A DNA stretch of 64,000 nt from Brachionus manjavacas (GCA_019054805.1 JAHQIY010000045.1:119507-183506), one strand, 5' to 3'; shown: positions 10,294 through 22,067, numbered from the stretch's first letter. Made by a program: numbers and translations. The notes: generated from the letters alone by a model not told the origin.

Positions 10294-10878
10294 ATGAGCA
10301 ATAAAATTGATCATCAGCTGTTTTCAGCCCATGAACATGCGCTAGAGCACCAAGCTTGCCCTAAATGCCAAAGTGAACAGCGCGAAGGTGAACTTCACCT
10401 TCGCCATGGTAAGCATGGTCCTTTTTTGGGTTGCGATCAGTACCCTGTGTGTGACTTCATTAAACCTTTGCACCAGAACGACGGTCACATCGTTAAAGAG
10501 CTCGGTGTTGCTTGCCCTGAATGTGGCAATGAGCTTGTTCTCCGTCAGGGGCGCTATGGGATGTTTATTGGCTGTAGTCATTACCCGCAGTGCAACCACA
10601 TCGAGTCTTTAGATCAACCTAAGCAAGAACAGCAGCAGCCGGAACACCATACATGTCCAGAGTGCAATAAAGGCCAGTTAGTGGAGCGTAAAACTCGCTT
10701 TGGTAAGGTTTTCTATGCTTGTGACAACTATCCGAAATGCAAGTTTGCTGTCAATCAGCCGCCGATTTCAGGTCAGTGTGAGAAATGTGGTTTTCCACTG
10801 TTAGTTGAGAAGAAGCTCGCCAGTGGAGTCAAAAGGCAGTGTGCCGACCGGAAGTGTCACCACACACAATCTGAATAA
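10294..10878 (+). CDS. topoisomerase-type C4 zinc-finger protein (YrdD-like)
   Basis: The 194-aa protein consists of repeated four-cysteine zinc ribbons like those at the C-terminus of DNA topoisomerase I, without any catalytic domain. Ribbons start with CPKCQ (about residue 22), CPECG (about 72), CPECN (about 120) and CEKCG (about 158); the middle ones have the typical GxF.GC..YP.C second half. It probably binds single-stranded DNA or RNA. It is longer than E. coli YrdD, to which its position after smg corresponds. A strong bidirectional terminator follows. Confidence 0.85.
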   Translation: MSNKIDHQLFSAHEHALEHQACPKCQSEQREGELHLRHGKHGPFLGCDQYPVCDFIKPLHQNDGHIVKELGVACPECGNELVLRQGRYGMFIGCSHYPQCNHIESLDQPKQEQQQPEHHTCPECNKGQLVERKTRFGKVFYACDNYPKCKFAVNQPPISGQCEKCGFPLLVEKKLASGVKRQCADRKCHHTQSE

Positions 10879-10880
10879 TA

Positions 10881-10907
10881 AAAAACGGCGCATCAAGCGC
10901 CGTTTTT
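10881..10907. terminator. bidirectional terminator between yrdD-like gene and purK
   Basis: Perfect 11-bp arms (AAAAACGGCGC / GCGCCGTTTTT) with a 5-base loop. The A-tract/T-tract arrangement works on both strands and serves the convergent yrdD-like and purK genes. Confidence 0.9.
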
Positions 10908-10924
10908 GCTATCTATAAACTGAG

Positions 10925-12058
10925 TTATTGGGCGAAGTTTGCTGAAAACTCATGAACAGCAGGAAATGCTTGTTCATCCAACAGATCGGCAAGTGCACAC
11001 AGTTTACGCTGCAGTTCACCGCTGTAATCACCACACACGTTAATGTGACCCATCTTGCGGCCTGTACGTTTCTCTTTGCCATACCAATGAATGTGCACCC
11101 CATCCATCGCGAGTAATTTGCTTGGTAAGGTATCTTCACCCAAGATATTGAGCATTGAAGTTTCACGAATCAGTTTAGTGCTGCCTAGTGGTAAGTCGCA
11201 TACTGCTCTTAAGTGATTTTCAAACTGACAAGTTTCTGCGCCTTGTTGAGTCCAGTGCCCAGAGTTATGCACCCGTGGGGCAATCTCATTGACCAGCAAG
11301 GTGCCGTCGACATCGAAAAACTCAAGGGCTAATACACCAACGTAATTGAGCTTATTGGCGACAGCAGTAAACATCTGTTTTGCTTGTTGTTGCAGTTCAG
11401 TATCTGCGATGGCAGTAGACAGCGTCAGCACGCCGTTAGTGTGAACATTCTCAGCCAATGGATAAACAGCAACGCTACCGTCTTTGCCACGTGCACCTAC
11501 TAGGGAAACTTCACGATTAAATGGCACGAACTCTTCAGCTACGATCGCTTGAGTTTCAGATGCAGCGATGCACTCGGCCATTTCCGTCCAAATGGTCTCG
11601 ATTTGAGCTGGATCTTTTAAACGCCACTGACCTTTACCATCGTATCCACCAAGCGCACTTTTTAGCACCATAGGGATGCCAACGTGGGCAATAGCTTGGT
11701 CAAAGTCTTCACGTGTATTGATGACAAAGTACTTCGCATTGCGTACATCTGCGTCATCAAGCAATTGCTTCTCGATACGGCGATCTCCGCCTGCTTTTAT
11801 CGCTTCAGTCGAAGGTAAGAACTTTCCACTTTGCTCGCAGATTGCCAGAATATCGTGAGGGATATGCTCAAACTCAGCGGTGATAACGTCAGCCTGAGCG
11901 ATGGCGTTTTCAAGTCCGTGGCCAATCACAGTCTGCGTGAGTGGATGAACGACATTTTTACTGCCAACGTCATACGCTGAGATATCAATATTAAGCGGCG
12001 CGCCAGCCAGCGACATCATGCGAGCTAATTGACCAGCACCTAGCACTAAAACATGCAT
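10925..12058 (-). CDS. purK: 5-(carboxyamino)imidazole ribonucleotide synthase PurK
   Basis: The 377-aa ATP-grasp enzyme makes N5-CAIR from AIR, bicarbonate and ATP in purine synthesis. The N-terminus [11 protein letters not shown] (4-14) is the pre-ATP-grasp signature. Further landmarks are [23 protein letters not shown] and [14 protein letters not shown] in the ATP-grasp and metal-binding segments. It is 3 bases downstream of purE and co-transcribed with it; PurE converts the product to CAIR. Confidence 0.97.
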   Translation of the reverse strand: MHVLVLGAGQLARMMSLAGAPLNIDISAYDVGSKNVVHPLTQTVIGHGLENAIAQADVITAEFEHIPHDILAICEQSGKFLPSTEAIKAGGDRRIEKQLLDDADVRNAKYFVINTREDFDQAIAHVGIPMVLKSALGGYDGKGQWRLKDPAQIETIWTEMAECIAASETQAIVAEEFVPFNREVSLVGARGKDGSVAVYPLAENVHTNGVLTLSTAIADTELQQQAKQMFTAVANKLNYVGVLALEFFDVDGTLLVNEIAPRVHNSGHWTQQGAETCQFENHLRAVCDLPLGSTKLIRETSMLNILGEDTLPSKLLAMDGVHIHWYGKEKRTGRKMGHINVCGDYSGELQRKLCALADLLDEQAFPAVHEFSANFAQ

Positions 12059-12061
12059 GAC

Positions 12062-12547
12062 TTAGTCCTCTGCAGGATTTGGGTTCGCTAAAACCGTTTC
12101 TGTCTGTTCAGCGCGGAAAGCTTCAACTTTCGCCATTACAGCTTCATCATGTGTACCAAGAATTTGCGCAGCGAGAATACCTGCATTTGCCGCACCCGCT
12201 TCGCCGATAGCCAAAGTACCAACAGCAATACCTTTTGGCATTTGCACGATGGAGTATAGAGAGTCTAGACCACTAAGTGCGCGGGACTGAACTGGAACAC
12301 CGAGAACTGGCAGTGAAGTGAAGGCTGCCGCCATGCCTGGTAAGTGCGCAGCACCGCCAGCACCAGCGATGATTACTTTTAAACCTCGCTCTTTAGCGCT
12401 GTTTGCATAGTCTGCAAGAAGTTGAGGGGTACGGTGTGCAGAAACCACTTTAGTTTCGTACTCAACCCCGAATCTATCGAGCATTTCTGCTGCTAGTTTC
12501 ATGGTTGGCCAATCTGATTTAGAACCCATGATGATACCGACTTTCAT
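12062..12547 (-). CDS. purE: N5-carboxyaminoimidazole ribonucleotide mutase PurE
   Basis: The 161-aa class I PurE converts N5-CAIR to CAIR. Family motifs are [12 protein letters not shown] (4-15), SAHRTP (about 43-48, active-site His) and [13 protein letters not shown]. The frame extends to 12589, but the start at 12547 gives the standard N-terminus MKVGIIMGS and has AAGGAG (12554-12559) at good spacing. A PurR-type palindrome lies about 75 bases upstream. Confidence 0.97.
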   Translation of the reverse strand: MKVGIIMGSKSDWPTMKLAAEMLDRFGVEYETKVVSAHRTPQLLADYANSAKERGLKVIIAGAGGAAHLPGMAAAFTSLPVLGVPVQSRALSGLDSLYSIVQMPKGIAVGTLAIGEAGAANAGILAAQILGTHDEAVMAKVEAFRAEQTETVLANPNPAED

Positions 12548-12621
12548 CTCAAACTCCTTCAAAGCTGCATAGAATTGGTGAGCAAACATTTTGAGCGCAT
12601 TATACGGAGATTTTATACTTA

Positions 12622-12636
12622 AGCAAACGTTTGCGT
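12622..12636. promoter_or_regulatory. PurR-like operator upstream of purEK
   Basis: The site contains the perfect palindrome GCAAACGTTTGC, matching the PurR consensus (ACGCAAACGTTTNCNT). Its place upstream of purE fits purine repression as in E. coli. It is also 105 bases upstream of tsaC on the other strand. Confidence 0.75.
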
Positions 12637-12741
12637 CATGGTGAAATACTTAGCTTGGGAATTTACTAATAAATAGCTTTAGTCTCGGATTGAGATTGTT
12701 TGTAGACTTAAGCCTGTAGAGAATAACTAAGGTGTGACTAA

Positions 12742-13299
12742 GTGGAAAACTTTAATCAAGCACTGAAAGCTTTGATGGATGGTGAAGTGATCGCTTATCC
12801 AACCGAAGGAGTCTTTGGGGTGGGTTGCGATCCCGATAATAGTGAAGCGGTGCGTAAGCTATTGGATCTTAAGCAGCGCCCGGTCGATAAAGGGCTCATT
12901 CTTATCGCGGCGAGCTACCAGCAGCTAATTCCGTATATCGATGAATCTCAGCTGACTCAAGAGCAGCTAATCAGGGTCAAGCAGAGTTGGCCAGGGCCGA
13001 TCACTTGGATAATGCCATCGAGTCAGCGAGTATCTCGGTGGGTATCCGGTCAACATCAATCGATTGCAGTGCGAGTGACGGATCATCCTTTGGTACAAAA
13101 GATGTGTAATGCATTCGGAAAGCCGTTAACCTCTACCAGCGCCAACTTGTCCGGTCAGCCACCATGTAAGACAAGTAAGGAAGTTTATTTGCAGTTTGGC
13201 TATGACCAGATTGCGGTACTCGAAGGCCAAACAGGTGGCAGAGAAAAGCCCAGCGAAATTCGTGATGCTCAATCACTACAAGTATTAAGACAGGGATAA
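12742..13299 (+). CDS. tsaC: L-threonylcarbamoyladenylate synthase TsaC
   Basis: The 185-aa YrdC-family protein makes threonylcarbamoyl-AMP for the t6A37 modification of tRNAs reading ANN codons. Signature segments are [14 protein letters not shown] (19-32), the KQRP...KGLI stretch, and TSTSANLSG near residue 130. It starts with GTG at 12742, with AAGG upstream. hemF begins 21 bases downstream, so the genes are co-transcribed. Confidence 0.95.
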   Translation: MENFNQALKALMDGEVIAYPTEGVFGVGCDPDNSEAVRKLLDLKQRPVDKGLILIAASYQQLIPYIDESQLTQEQLIRVKQSWPGPITWIMPSSQRVSRWVSGQHQSIAVRVTDHPLVQKMCNAFGKPLTSTSANLSGQPPCKTSKEVYLQFGYDQIAVLEGQTGGREKPSEIRDAQSLQVLRQG

Positions 13300-14238
<939 letters not shown>

Positions 14239-14265
14239 TACTTTCCTCCTTATATAGATAGTGAT

Positions 14266-14290
14266 AGGGTCAATGTTTCGCATTGGCCCT
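14266..14290 (+). terminator. terminator between hemF and aroE
   Basis: Arms AGGGTCAATG / CATTGGCCCT (one mismatch), TTTCG loop, followed by TTTTTGTTTC. The aroE start lies only 24 bases downstream, so aroE needs readthrough or a promoter upstream of or within this hairpin. Confidence 0.75.
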
Positions 14291-14313
14291 TTTTGTTTCT
14301 GATAGGTAAGGAT

Positions 14314-15147
14314 ATGACTCAGCAAATAGACAACTACGTTGTTTTTGGTAACCCAGTCGCCCAAAGTAAATCACCATTTATTCATACGCTATTTGCTCGT
14401 CAAACTAATCAGTCTTTGACCTATACCACTCAGAGTCCGGCAACCGATGCTTTTGTCCAAGCTGCGAGTGAGTTTTTTGCCGAGGGAGGCAAAGGGTGCA
14501 ATGTTACAGTGCCATTTAAAGAGGACGCGTTCCGCTTTGCGAATCGTGTCACCGAGCGCGCGCAGTTAGCAGGTGCAGTTAATACGCTAAAAAAACTTGA
14601 TGATGGTGAGATTCTAGGCGACAACACTGATGGCGAAGGGCTTGTCCAAGACTTGTTGCAATATCAGGTTATGCTAAAAGGGGCTCGTATTCTGCTGATT
14701 GGGGCTGGTGGTGCAGCGCGAGGTGTGATTAAACCATTACTCGATCAGCAACCGGCTGAAATTGTGGTCACCAATCGTACCTATGCTAAAGCGCAGCAGT
14801 TGGCAGAAATGTTTCAGCCTTATGGAAAGATATCTGCCCAGCCAATGGAGGCTGTGTCCGAGAGCTTTGATTTGATTATTAACTCAACCTCGTCGAGCTT
14901 AAGTGGTGAGCTACCCGCTATCTCTAGCGCTATTTTCTCACCTCAAAGCACGGTCTACGACATGATGTATGGTGCAGGGAAAACGACCTTCAATCAGTGG
15001 GCAACAGATAATGGCGTAATCAAGGTATATGATGGTTTAGGCATGCTGGTGGGGCAGGCCGCGGAAAGCTTTATGTTGTGGCGTGGACTAAGGCCTGGTA
15101 CCAAGCAGATTTTGCGTGAACTGAGAAAAAACCTAGAGGGCCTGTAA
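14314..15147 (+). CDS. aroE: shikimate dehydrogenase (NADP+)
   Basis: The 277-aa enzyme reduces 3-dehydroshikimate to shikimate in aromatic amino acid synthesis. Visible landmarks are [12 protein letters not shown] (shikimate binding, residues 10-21), [10 protein letters not shown] (catalytic Lys), NTDGEG (catalytic Asp) and the NADP glycine motif GAGGAARGV near residue 127. I use ATG 14314 because it gives the family N-terminus [12 protein letters not shown]; the upstream ATG at 14293 lies in the terminator tail. It overlaps the next gene by one base (TAATG). Confidence 0.96.
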   Translation: MTQQIDNYVVFGNPVAQSKSPFIHTLFARQTNQSLTYTTQSPATDAFVQAASEFFAEGGKGCNVTVPFKEDAFRFANRVTERAQLAGAVNTLKKLDDGEILGDNTDGEGLVQDLLQYQVMLKGARILLIGAGGAARGVIKPLLDQQPAEIVVTNRTYAKAQQLAEMFQPYGKISAQPMEAVSESFDLIINSTSSSLSGELPAISSAIFSPQSTVYDMMYGAGKTTFNQWATDNGVIKVYDGLGMLVGQAAESFMLWRGLRPGTKQILRELRKNLEGL

Positions 15148-15413
15148 TGAACCAATCTATTCTTTTTCCTGATATCCAATCATGGGATGAAGATAAGCAA
15201 GCGGTGTTGTTTTCTGCGCAGCAAGCTGGGGCGCTGATTCAGTGCTTAGTCAGCAAAACGGAATTAGAGAAGTTGTCAGGTCAAACGGTTGAGAATGAGC
15301 AGCAAGCTCTCGAAGTATTTTCTCAATACCGTTTTGACCTTGAAGAGCTTGCTGAAGAGTTAATAGAAGAGGAAGAATTTAATTCAGAAGGTAATATAGA
15401 GGTCGTTAGTTAA
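15147..15413 (+). CDS. DUF1488 family protein
   Basis: The 88-aa acidic protein matches DUF1488 (E. coli YrdB position, directly after aroE). The N-terminal half has the family's FPD...WD.....V.F pattern, then a helical acidic tail ending in EELIEEEEF. Function unknown. It is translationally coupled to aroE through a one-base stop/start overlap. Its last 8 bases overlap the 3' end of the convergent yrdA gene. Confidence 0.85.
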   Translation: MNQSILFPDIQSWDEDKQAVLFSAQQAGALIQCLVSKTELEKLSGQTVENEQQALEVFSQYRFDLEELAEELIEEEEFNSEGNIEVVS

Positions 15414-15954
15414 TCTCTTTAACCTCGTGAAGGTAGTCTTCTTTATTCTGCACATAGTTATCTGCCGACTTTTGTAAGAACGCGCGTTCCTTTGCATTGA
15501 GTGGACGCGCTTGCTTAACAGGGCTACCTACGTACAAAAAGCCGCTTTCCAGAACTTTACCTGGGGGGACTAAACTCCCAGCACCTATCATTACCTCTTC
15601 TTCTATTACCACACCATCTAAGACAATCGCCCCCATTCCAACTAGCACTCGATCTTTGATCGTGCAGCCGTGTAGCATCACTTTGTGACCAATAGTGACA
15701 TCATTACCAATGAGCAACGGGTAGCCGTCAGGGTTTGCTTTATTCTTGTGGGTGACATGCAACACACTGCCATCTTGGATGTTGGTGCGATCGCCAATAT
15801 GAATATGGTTTACATCACCTCGCGCTGCAACGAGCGGCCAGACACTGGAGTCGCCTCCAATACGAATATCGCCAACTAATACTGAGCTGCTATCTATATA
15901 GACTCTTTCACCTAATTGCGGAGTAATACCTTTGTAACTGCGTAGAGAACTCAT
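15406..15954 (-). CDS. yrdA: gamma-carbonic anhydrase family protein YrdA
   Basis: The 182-aa protein is a left-handed parallel beta-helix of hexapeptide repeats in the gamma-class carbonic anhydrase family. Candidate metal ligands are H66 (in GSVLHVTH), H90 (VTIGH) and H95 (MLHG). Family members bind zinc, but E. coli YrdA has no proven carbonic anhydrase activity, so the substrate is open. The gene is convergent with the aroE-DUF1488 genes and divergent from the rRNA operon, as at E. coli rrnD. Confidence 0.92.
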   Translation of the reverse strand: MSSLRSYKGITPQLGERVYIDSSSVLVGDIRIGGDSSVWPLVAARGDVNHIHIGDRTNIQDGSVLHVTHKNKANPDGYPLLIGNDVTIGHKVMLHGCTIKDRVLVGMGAIVLDGVVIEEEVMIGAGSLVPPGKVLESGFLYVGSPVKQARPLNAKERAFLQKSADNYVQNKEDYLHEVKEIN

Positions 15955-16035
15955 TTTTTCTCCTTATATAGAGGGAATCTTGCCATGGTAGGGGTAGAAA
16001 AGTGGCAAAAACAGGTCGTTTTGAATAGAAAATAC

Positions 16036-16101
16036 TCAAACAATAAAAAAATCAAAAAAAACTGAAAAAGGGGTTGCCAATGTGATGGCGATCTCTATAA
16101 T
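16036..16101 (+). promoter_or_regulatory. rRNA operon promoter P1 with UP-element-like tract
   Basis: The -35 box TTGCCA (16074-16079) and the -10 box TATAAT (16096-16101) are separated by 16 bases. An A-rich tract (16036-16070) just upstream resembles an UP element. A GC-rich discriminator (GCCCCCTCGC) follows the -10, the usual sign of stringent and growth-rate control. The stretch 15955-16035 shows no gene. Confidence 0.85.
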
Positions 16102-16202
16102 GCCCCCTCGCTGACACGGGAACGCTTCGAAAGAAACGAGAGCCCAGTTAGCAAGGTCAATTAGCCAAGCGGAAACGCTTGAAAAAAGTTTGAAAAAAGT
16201 GG

Positions 16203-16230
16203 TTGACACTAAACTTTATCTCGCTAAAAT
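16203..16230 (+). promoter_or_regulatory. rRNA operon promoter P2
   Basis: TTGACA (16203-16208) and TAAAAT (16225-16230) are 16 bases apart, with an A-rich stretch upstream. It lies about 130 bases downstream of P1, the usual tandem arrangement. Confidence 0.85.
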
Positions 16231-16269
16231 GACCGCCTCTTCCGAAGTGATGTGAGTCACAAAGAAGAG

Positions 16270-16282
16270 AGCTCTTTAACAA
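16270..16282 (+). promoter_or_regulatory. rrn leader boxA antitermination site
   Basis: AGCTCTTTAACAA matches the rRNA boxA core (TGCTCTTTAACA), the NusB/S10 loading site that protects rRNA transcription from Rho. The remaining leader to 16453 has no gene. Confidence 0.8.
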
Positions 16283-16453
16283 TATAAACCTATCAATCTG
16301 TGTGGGCACTCGTTGATGATAATCCAATTAGAAACTTCGGTTTCAAATTAGGTTTCAATGATACGAAGTGACCATTGAATCTTCGGATTCAGCACAGTCA
16401 ATTCAAACATTACTTTATGTAATGTTCAGTATTCATTGAGCCGACAAAATCTT

Positions 16454-16709
16454 AAATTGAAGAGTTTGATCATGGCTCAGATTGAACGCTGGCGGCAGGC
16501 CTAACACATGCAAGTCGAGCGGAAACGAGTTAACTGAACCTTCGGGGAACGTTAACGGCGTCGAGCGGCGGACGGGTGAGTAATGCCTGGGAAATTGCCC
16601 TGATGTGGGGGATAACCATTGGAAACGATGGCTAATACCGCATAATAGCTTCGGCTCAAAGAGGGGGACCTTCGGGCCTCTCGCGTCAGGATATGCCCAG
16701 GTGTGGATT

Positions 16710-16746
<37 letters not shown>

Positions 16747-16759
16747 TCTCTAGCTGGTT

Positions 16760-16833
<74 letters not shown>

Positions 16834-16961
16834 CACAATGGGCGCAAGCCTGATGCAGCCATGCCGCGTGTATGAAGAAGGCCTTCGGGTTGTAAAGTAC
16901 TTTCAGCAGTGAGGAAGGTTCATGCGTTAATAGCGTATGGATTTGACGTTAGCTGCAGAAG

Positions 16962-17009
<48 letters not shown>

Positions 17010-17237
17010 GAGCGTTAATCGGAATTACTGGGCGTAAAGCGCATGCAGGTGGTTTGTTAAGTCAGATGTGAAAGCCCGGGGCTCAACCTCAGGAATTGCA
17101 TTTGAAACTGGCAGACTAGAGTACTGTAGAGGGGGTAGAATTTCAGGTGTAGCGGTGAAATGCGTAGAGATCTGAAGGAATACCGGTGGCGAAGGCGGCC
17201 CCCTGGACAGTTACTGACACTCAGATGCGAAAGCGTG

Positions 17238-17286
<49 letters not shown>

Positions 17287-17382
17287 TCTACTTGGAGGTT
17301 GTGGCCTTGAGCCGTGGCTTTCGGAGCTAACGCGTTAAGTAGACCGCCTGGGGAGTAACGGTCGCAAGATTAAAACTCAAAT

Positions 17383-17453
<71 letters not shown>

Positions 17454-17510
17454 CTCTTTGACATCCAGAGAACTTTCCAGAGATGGATTGGTGCCTTCGG
17501 GAACTCTGAG

Positions 17511-17542
<32 letters not shown>

Positions 17543-17548
17543 TGTGAA

Positions 17549-17584
<36 letters not shown>

Positions 17585-17624
17585 TCCTTGTTTGCCAGCG
17601 AGTCATGTCGGGAACTCCAGGGAG

Positions 17625-17677
<53 letters not shown>

Positions 17678-17835
17678 CTTACGAGTAGGGCTACACACGT
17701 GCTACAATGGCGCATACAGAGGGCAGCCAACTTGCGAAAGTGAGCGAATCCCAAAAAGTGCGTCGTAGTCCGGATCGGAGTCTGCAACTCGACTCCGTGA
17801 AGTCGGAATCGCTAGTAATCGTGGATCAGAATGCC

Positions 17836-17889
<54 letters not shown>

Positions 17890-18010
17890 GGCTGCAAAAG
17901 AAGTGGGTAGTTTAACCTTCGGGAGGACGCTCACCACTTTGTGGTTCATGACTGGGGTGAAGTCGTAACAAGGTAGCCCTAGGGGAACCTGGGGCTGGAT
18001 CACCTCCTTA
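16454..18010 (+). rRNA. 16S ribosomal RNA
   Basis: It begins AAATTGAAGAGTTTGATC and ends GGATCACCTCCTTA, including the anti-Shine-Dalgarno CCTCCT. Universal segments are present: GTGCCAGCAGCCGCGGTAA near 16980, ATTAGATACCCTGGTAGTCC near 17250, and the TTGTACACACCGCCCGTC region near 17860. The sequence, including the AGCCCTAGGGGAACCTGGGG 3' end, is of Vibrio type. ORFs inside it are not genes. Confidence 0.98.
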
Positions 18011-18098
18011 TACGATGATTATTGCGATGAGTGTTCACACAGATTGATGGTTTATGTAGTTTAAGAGATAGAACATCCCCCAAGATGTTCAACTTAGT

Positions 18099-18174
18099 GT
18101 CCCGTTCGTCTAGAGGCCTAGGACACCGCCCTTTCACGGCGGTAACAGGGGTTCGACTCCCCTACGGGATACCA
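18099..18174 (+). tRNA. tRNA-Glu (anticodon TTC)
   Basis: A 76-base cloverleaf with encoded CCA. The anticodon loop CTTTCAC gives TTC, the T-arm is GGTTCGACTCC, and the acceptor arms GTCCCGT / ACGGGAT pair with one G-U. It sits in the 16S-23S spacer. Confidence 0.97.
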
Positions 18175-18176
18175 TT

Positions 18177-18252
18177 GGGTCGTTAGCTCAGTTGGTAGAG
18201 CAGTTGACTTTTAATCAATTGGTCGCAGGTTCGAATCCTGCACGACCCACCA
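18177..18252 (+). tRNA. tRNA-Lys (anticodon TTT)
   Basis: A 76-base cloverleaf with CCA. Acceptor arms GGGTCGT / ACGACCC, anticodon loop CTTTTAA (TTT), T-loop TTCGAAT. It begins two bases after tRNA-Glu. Confidence 0.97.
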
Positions 18253-18316
18253 TTCTTTCCACGAAGGATGGCTTTTGTTTTACTTTTCAAAAGTGAAAAC
18301 AAGAGAAAACTTATGT

Positions 18317-18392
18317 GGGCGATTAGCTCAGTTGGGAGAGCACCTGCCTTACAAGCAGGGGGTCACTGGTTCGAGCCCGGTATCGCCCACCA
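18317..18392 (+). tRNA. tRNA-Val (anticodon TAC)
   Basis: A 76-base cloverleaf with CCA. Acceptor arms GGGCGAT / ATCGCCC, anticodon loop CTTACAA (TAC). It is the third spacer tRNA of this operon. Confidence 0.97.
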
Positions 18393-18503
18393 TTCTCTAA
18401 GTATTTTTGGATTAGGATTTCCAAACCACTTCAGTAACTAGTATGTGGTTGGAATTTTCGACGCCGAAAGTCTTTAGAAAATGTACTTCCTTGTGAAGAA
18501 ACA

Positions 18504-18515
18504 TGCTCTTTAACA
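18504..18515 (+). promoter_or_regulatory. boxA in the 16S-23S spacer
   Basis: TGCTCTTTAACA is an exact rRNA boxA, placed to renew antitermination before the 23S gene. The rest of the spacer (18393-18744) holds processing stems but no further tRNA. Confidence 0.8.
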
Positions 18516-18744
18516 ATTTGGAAAGCTGACGAATAACAACATCCCCATCTCTTTGAGATGCGTTGTTATTCAATTAAAAGTTCTCAAATCCTAAAACTAT
18601 GTTTTAGGTACCAACACACATTCAAGTGTTCTTGGAAACATCCTTGTGATGTTTAATATTTGAGTCCGGCAAAATCGTGTCTGCACATGTATAAAAATGC
18701 AGACAACTTTGGTTGTTTAAACAGAAGACCCTTTGGGGTTGTAT

Positions 18745-19783
18745 GGTTAAGTGACTAAGCGTACACGGTGGATGCCTTGGCAGTCAGAGGCGATGAAAGA
18801 CGTAGTAACTTGCGATAAGCCCAGATTAGGTAGTAACAACCATTTGAGTCTGGGATTTCTGAATGGGGAAACCCAATTGCATAAGCAATTACTGTTAACT
18901 GAATACATAGGTTAACAGGGCGAACCGGGGGAACTGAAACATCTAAGTACCCCGAGGAAAAGAAATCAACCGAGATTCCGAAAGTAGCGGCGAGCGAAAT
19001 TGGACTAGCCCTTAAGCTTTTAATGAGACAGGTGAAGCCTCTGGAAAGTGGCGCGATACAGGGTGATAGCCCCGTAACCGACATCTCATCATCAGTGAAA
19101 TCGAGTAGGGCGGGACACGTGATATCCTGTCTGAATATGGGGGGACCATCCTCCAAGGCTAAATACTACTGACTGACCGATAGTGAACCAGTACCGTGAG
19201 GGAAAGGCGAAAAGAACCCCCTGTGAGGAGTGAAATAGAACCTGAAACCGTGTACGTACAAGCAGTAGGAGCACCTTCGTGGTGTGACTGCGTACCTTTT
19301 GTATAATGGGTCAGCGACTTATATTCAGTAGCAAGGTTAACCATCTAGGGGAGCCGTAGAGAAATCGAGTCTTAACTGGGCGTCGAGTTGCTGGATATAG
19401 ACCCGAAACCAGGTGATCTAGCCATGGGCAGGTTGAAGGTTGAGTAACATCAACTGGAGGACCGAACCGACTAATGTTGAAAAATTAGCGGATGACTTGT
19501 GGCTAGGGGTGAAAGGCCAATCAAACCTGGAGATAGCTGGTTCTCCCCGAAATCTATTTAGGTAGAGCCTCGGACGAATACTACTGGGGGTAGAGCACTG
19601 TTAAGGCTAGGGGGTCATCCCGACTTACCAACCCTTTGCAAACTCCGAATACCAGTAAGTACTATCCGGGAGACACACGGCGGGTGCTAACGTCCGTCGT
19701 GAAAAGGGAAACAACCCAGACCGTCAGCTAAGGTCCCAAAGTGCCAGTTAAGTGGGAAACGATGTGGGAAGGCTTAGACAGCT

Positions 19784-19835
<52 letters not shown>

Positions 19836-20614
19836 AGTCGAGTCGGCCTGCGCGGAAGATGTAACGGGGCTAAGCTATAAACCGAAGCTGCGGCAATGCA
19901 ATTTATTGTATTGGGTAGGGGAGCGTTCTGTAAGCCGTTGAAGGTGAGTTGTAAAGCTTGCTGGAGGTATCAGAAGTGCGAATGCTGACATGAGTAACGA
20001 CAAGGGGAGTGAAAAACTCCCCCGCCGGAAACCCAAGGGTTCCTGTCCAACGTTAATCGGGGCAGGGTAAGTCGACCCCTAAGGCGAGGCCGAAAGGCGT
20101 AGTCGATGGGAAACGGGTTAATATTCCCGTACTTCTTACAATTGCGATGGGGGGACGGAGAAGGCTAGGTGGGCCTGGCGACGGTTGTCCAGGTTCAAGT
20201 GCGTAGGCTTGAGAGTTAGGTAAATCCGGCTCTCTTTAAGGCTGAGACACGATGTCGAGCTACTACGGTAGTGAAGTCATTGATGCCATGCTTCCAGGAA
20301 AAGCCTCTAAGCTTCAGATTGTAAGGAATCGTACCCCAAACCGACACAGGTGGTCGGGTAGAGAATACCAAGGCGCTTGAGAGAACTCGGGTGAAGGAAC
20401 TAGGCAAAATGGTACCGTAACTTCGGGAGAAGGTACGCTCTTGACGGTGAAGTCCCTTGCGGATGGAGCTATTGAGAGTCGCAGATACCAGGTGGCTGCA
20501 ACTGTTTATTAAAAACACAGCACTGTGCAAAATCGTAAGATGACGTATACGGTGTGACGCCTGCCCGGTGCCGGAAGGTTAATTGATGGGGTTAGACGTA
20601 AGTCGAAGCTCTTG

Positions 20615-20712
<98 letters not shown>

Positions 20713-20972
20713 GGCCACGCTGTCTCCACCCGAGACTCAGTGAAATTGAAATCGCTGTGAAGATGCAGTGTACCCGCGGCTAGACGGAAAGACCCCGTGA
20801 ACCTTTACTACAGCTTGGCACTGAACATTGACCCTACATGTGTAGGATAGGTGGGAGGCTTTGAAACCGGTACGCCAGTATCGGCGGAGCCAAATCCTTG
20901 AAATACCACCCTTGTAGTGTTGATGTTCTAACTTAGACCCGTTATCCGGGTTGAGGACAGTGCCTGGTGGGT

Positions 20973-21015
<43 letters not shown>

Positions 21016-21118
21016 ACGAAGGTGGGCTAATCACGGTTGGACATCGTGAGGTTAGTGCAATGGCATAAGCCCGCTTGACTGCGAGAATGACAATTCGAGC
21101 AGGTGCGAAAGCAGGTCA

Positions 21119-21192
<74 letters not shown>

Positions 21193-21221
21193 ACCGCCCA
21201 AGAGTTCATATCGACGGCGGT

Positions 21222-21264
<43 letters not shown>

Positions 21265-21266
21265 TC

Positions 21267-21299
<33 letters not shown>

Positions 21300-21468
21300 T
21301 GGTACGCGAGCTGGGTTTAGAACGTCGTGAGACAGTTCGGTCCCTATCTGCCGTGGGCGTTGGAAGATTGAAGGGGGCTGCTCCTAGTACGAGAGGACCG
21401 GAGTGGACGAACCTCTGGTGTTCGGGTTGTGTCGCCAGACGCATTGCCCGGTAGCTAAGTTCGGAATC

Positions 21469-21499
<31 letters not shown>

Positions 21500-21636
21500 G
21501 AGCCCTGAGATGAGTCTTCCCTGACCCCTTGAGGGTCCTAAAGGGTTGTTCGAGACTAGAACGTTGATAGGCAGGGTGTGTAAGCGTTGTGAGGCGTTGA
21601 GCTAACCTGTACTAATTGCCCGTGAGGCTTAACCAT
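18745..21636 (+). rRNA. 23S ribosomal RNA
   Basis: It starts GGTTAAGTGACTAAGCGTAC and ends in GTGAGGCTTAACCAT; the terminal GGTTAAG and CTTAACC pair as the closing stem. The peptidyl transferase region (GACGGAAAGACCCCGTGAAC near 20785) and the sarcin-ricin loop AGTACGAGAGGACC near 21390 are intact. Ends are set by comparison with E. coli, accurate to a few bases. Confidence 0.97.
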
Positions 21637-21725
21637 ACAACACCCAAAGGGTTTTGATGGACTCAAAGCAAGAACAGATTGAATGTGTATGAGAACACAA
21701 TAGCAGCTTTCCGAATTAAAGAATT

Positions 21726-21845
21726 TGCTTGGCGACCATAGCGATTTGGACCCACCTGATTCCATGCCGAACTCAGAAGTGAAACGAATTAGCGCCGATG
21801 GTAGTGTGGGGCTTCCCCATGTGAGAGTAGGACATCGCCAGGCTT
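21726..21845 (+). rRNA. 5S ribosomal RNA
   Basis: The 120-base 5S begins TGCTTGGCGACCATAGCG and ends with the complementary ATCGCCAGGCT. The conserved CCGAACTCAGAAGTGAAAC is at about 21766-21784. Confidence 0.95.
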
Positions 21846-21875
21846 TGAATTTAGACTCAAGAGTCTAACCAGTGC

Positions 21876-21952
21876 GGAGCGGTAGTTCAGTTGGTTAGAA
21901 TACCGGCCTGTCACGCCGGGGGTCGCGGGTTCGAGTCCCGTCCGCTCCGCCA
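21876..21952 (+). tRNA. tRNA-Asp (anticodon GTC)
   Basis: A 77-base cloverleaf with encoded CCA. Acceptor arms GGAGCGG / CCGCTCC, anticodon loop CTGTCAC (GTC), T-loop TTCGAGT. It is the distal tRNA of the rRNA operon. Confidence 0.97.
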
Positions 21953-21960
21953 CTTATTCC

Positions 21961-21990
21961 AGACCTCAGCAGCAATGCTGGGGTCTTTTT
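21961..21990 (+). terminator. rRNA operon terminator 1
   Basis: AGACCTCAGC and GCTGGGGTCT pair (one T-G) around a short loop and are followed by TTTTTG. It is the first of three hairpins behind tRNA-Asp. Confidence 0.85.
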
Positions 21991-22021
21991 GTATCTGCGG
22001 GATTATTTTGGTCTGCGACCA

Positions 22022-22062
22022 ACGAGTCCCGCTTGCCCGCAAGGCCGGCCGACCCGCCACTT
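22022..22062 (+). pseudogene. degenerate 3' fragment resembling tRNA-Asp
   Basis: ACGAGTCCCG (T-arm) and CCGCCACTTATT (acceptor end plus flank) repeat bases seen in the intact tRNA-Asp at about 21932-21958, but about 20 unrelated bases separate them here. It cannot fold as a tRNA. It looks like the scar of recombination between the tails of two rRNA operons. Confidence 0.5.
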
Positions 22063-22067
22063 ATTTA

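Noticed and set aside
10925..12547. purEK as a foreign insertion in the dprA-aroE cluster
   Set aside because: Composition and terminators look ordinary, and this arrangement is usual in vibrios as far as I know.
17415..21765. Numerous ORFs in the rRNA operon
   Set aside because: They lie wholly within 16S, 23S, 5S or spacer RNA, and the rRNA identity is certain.
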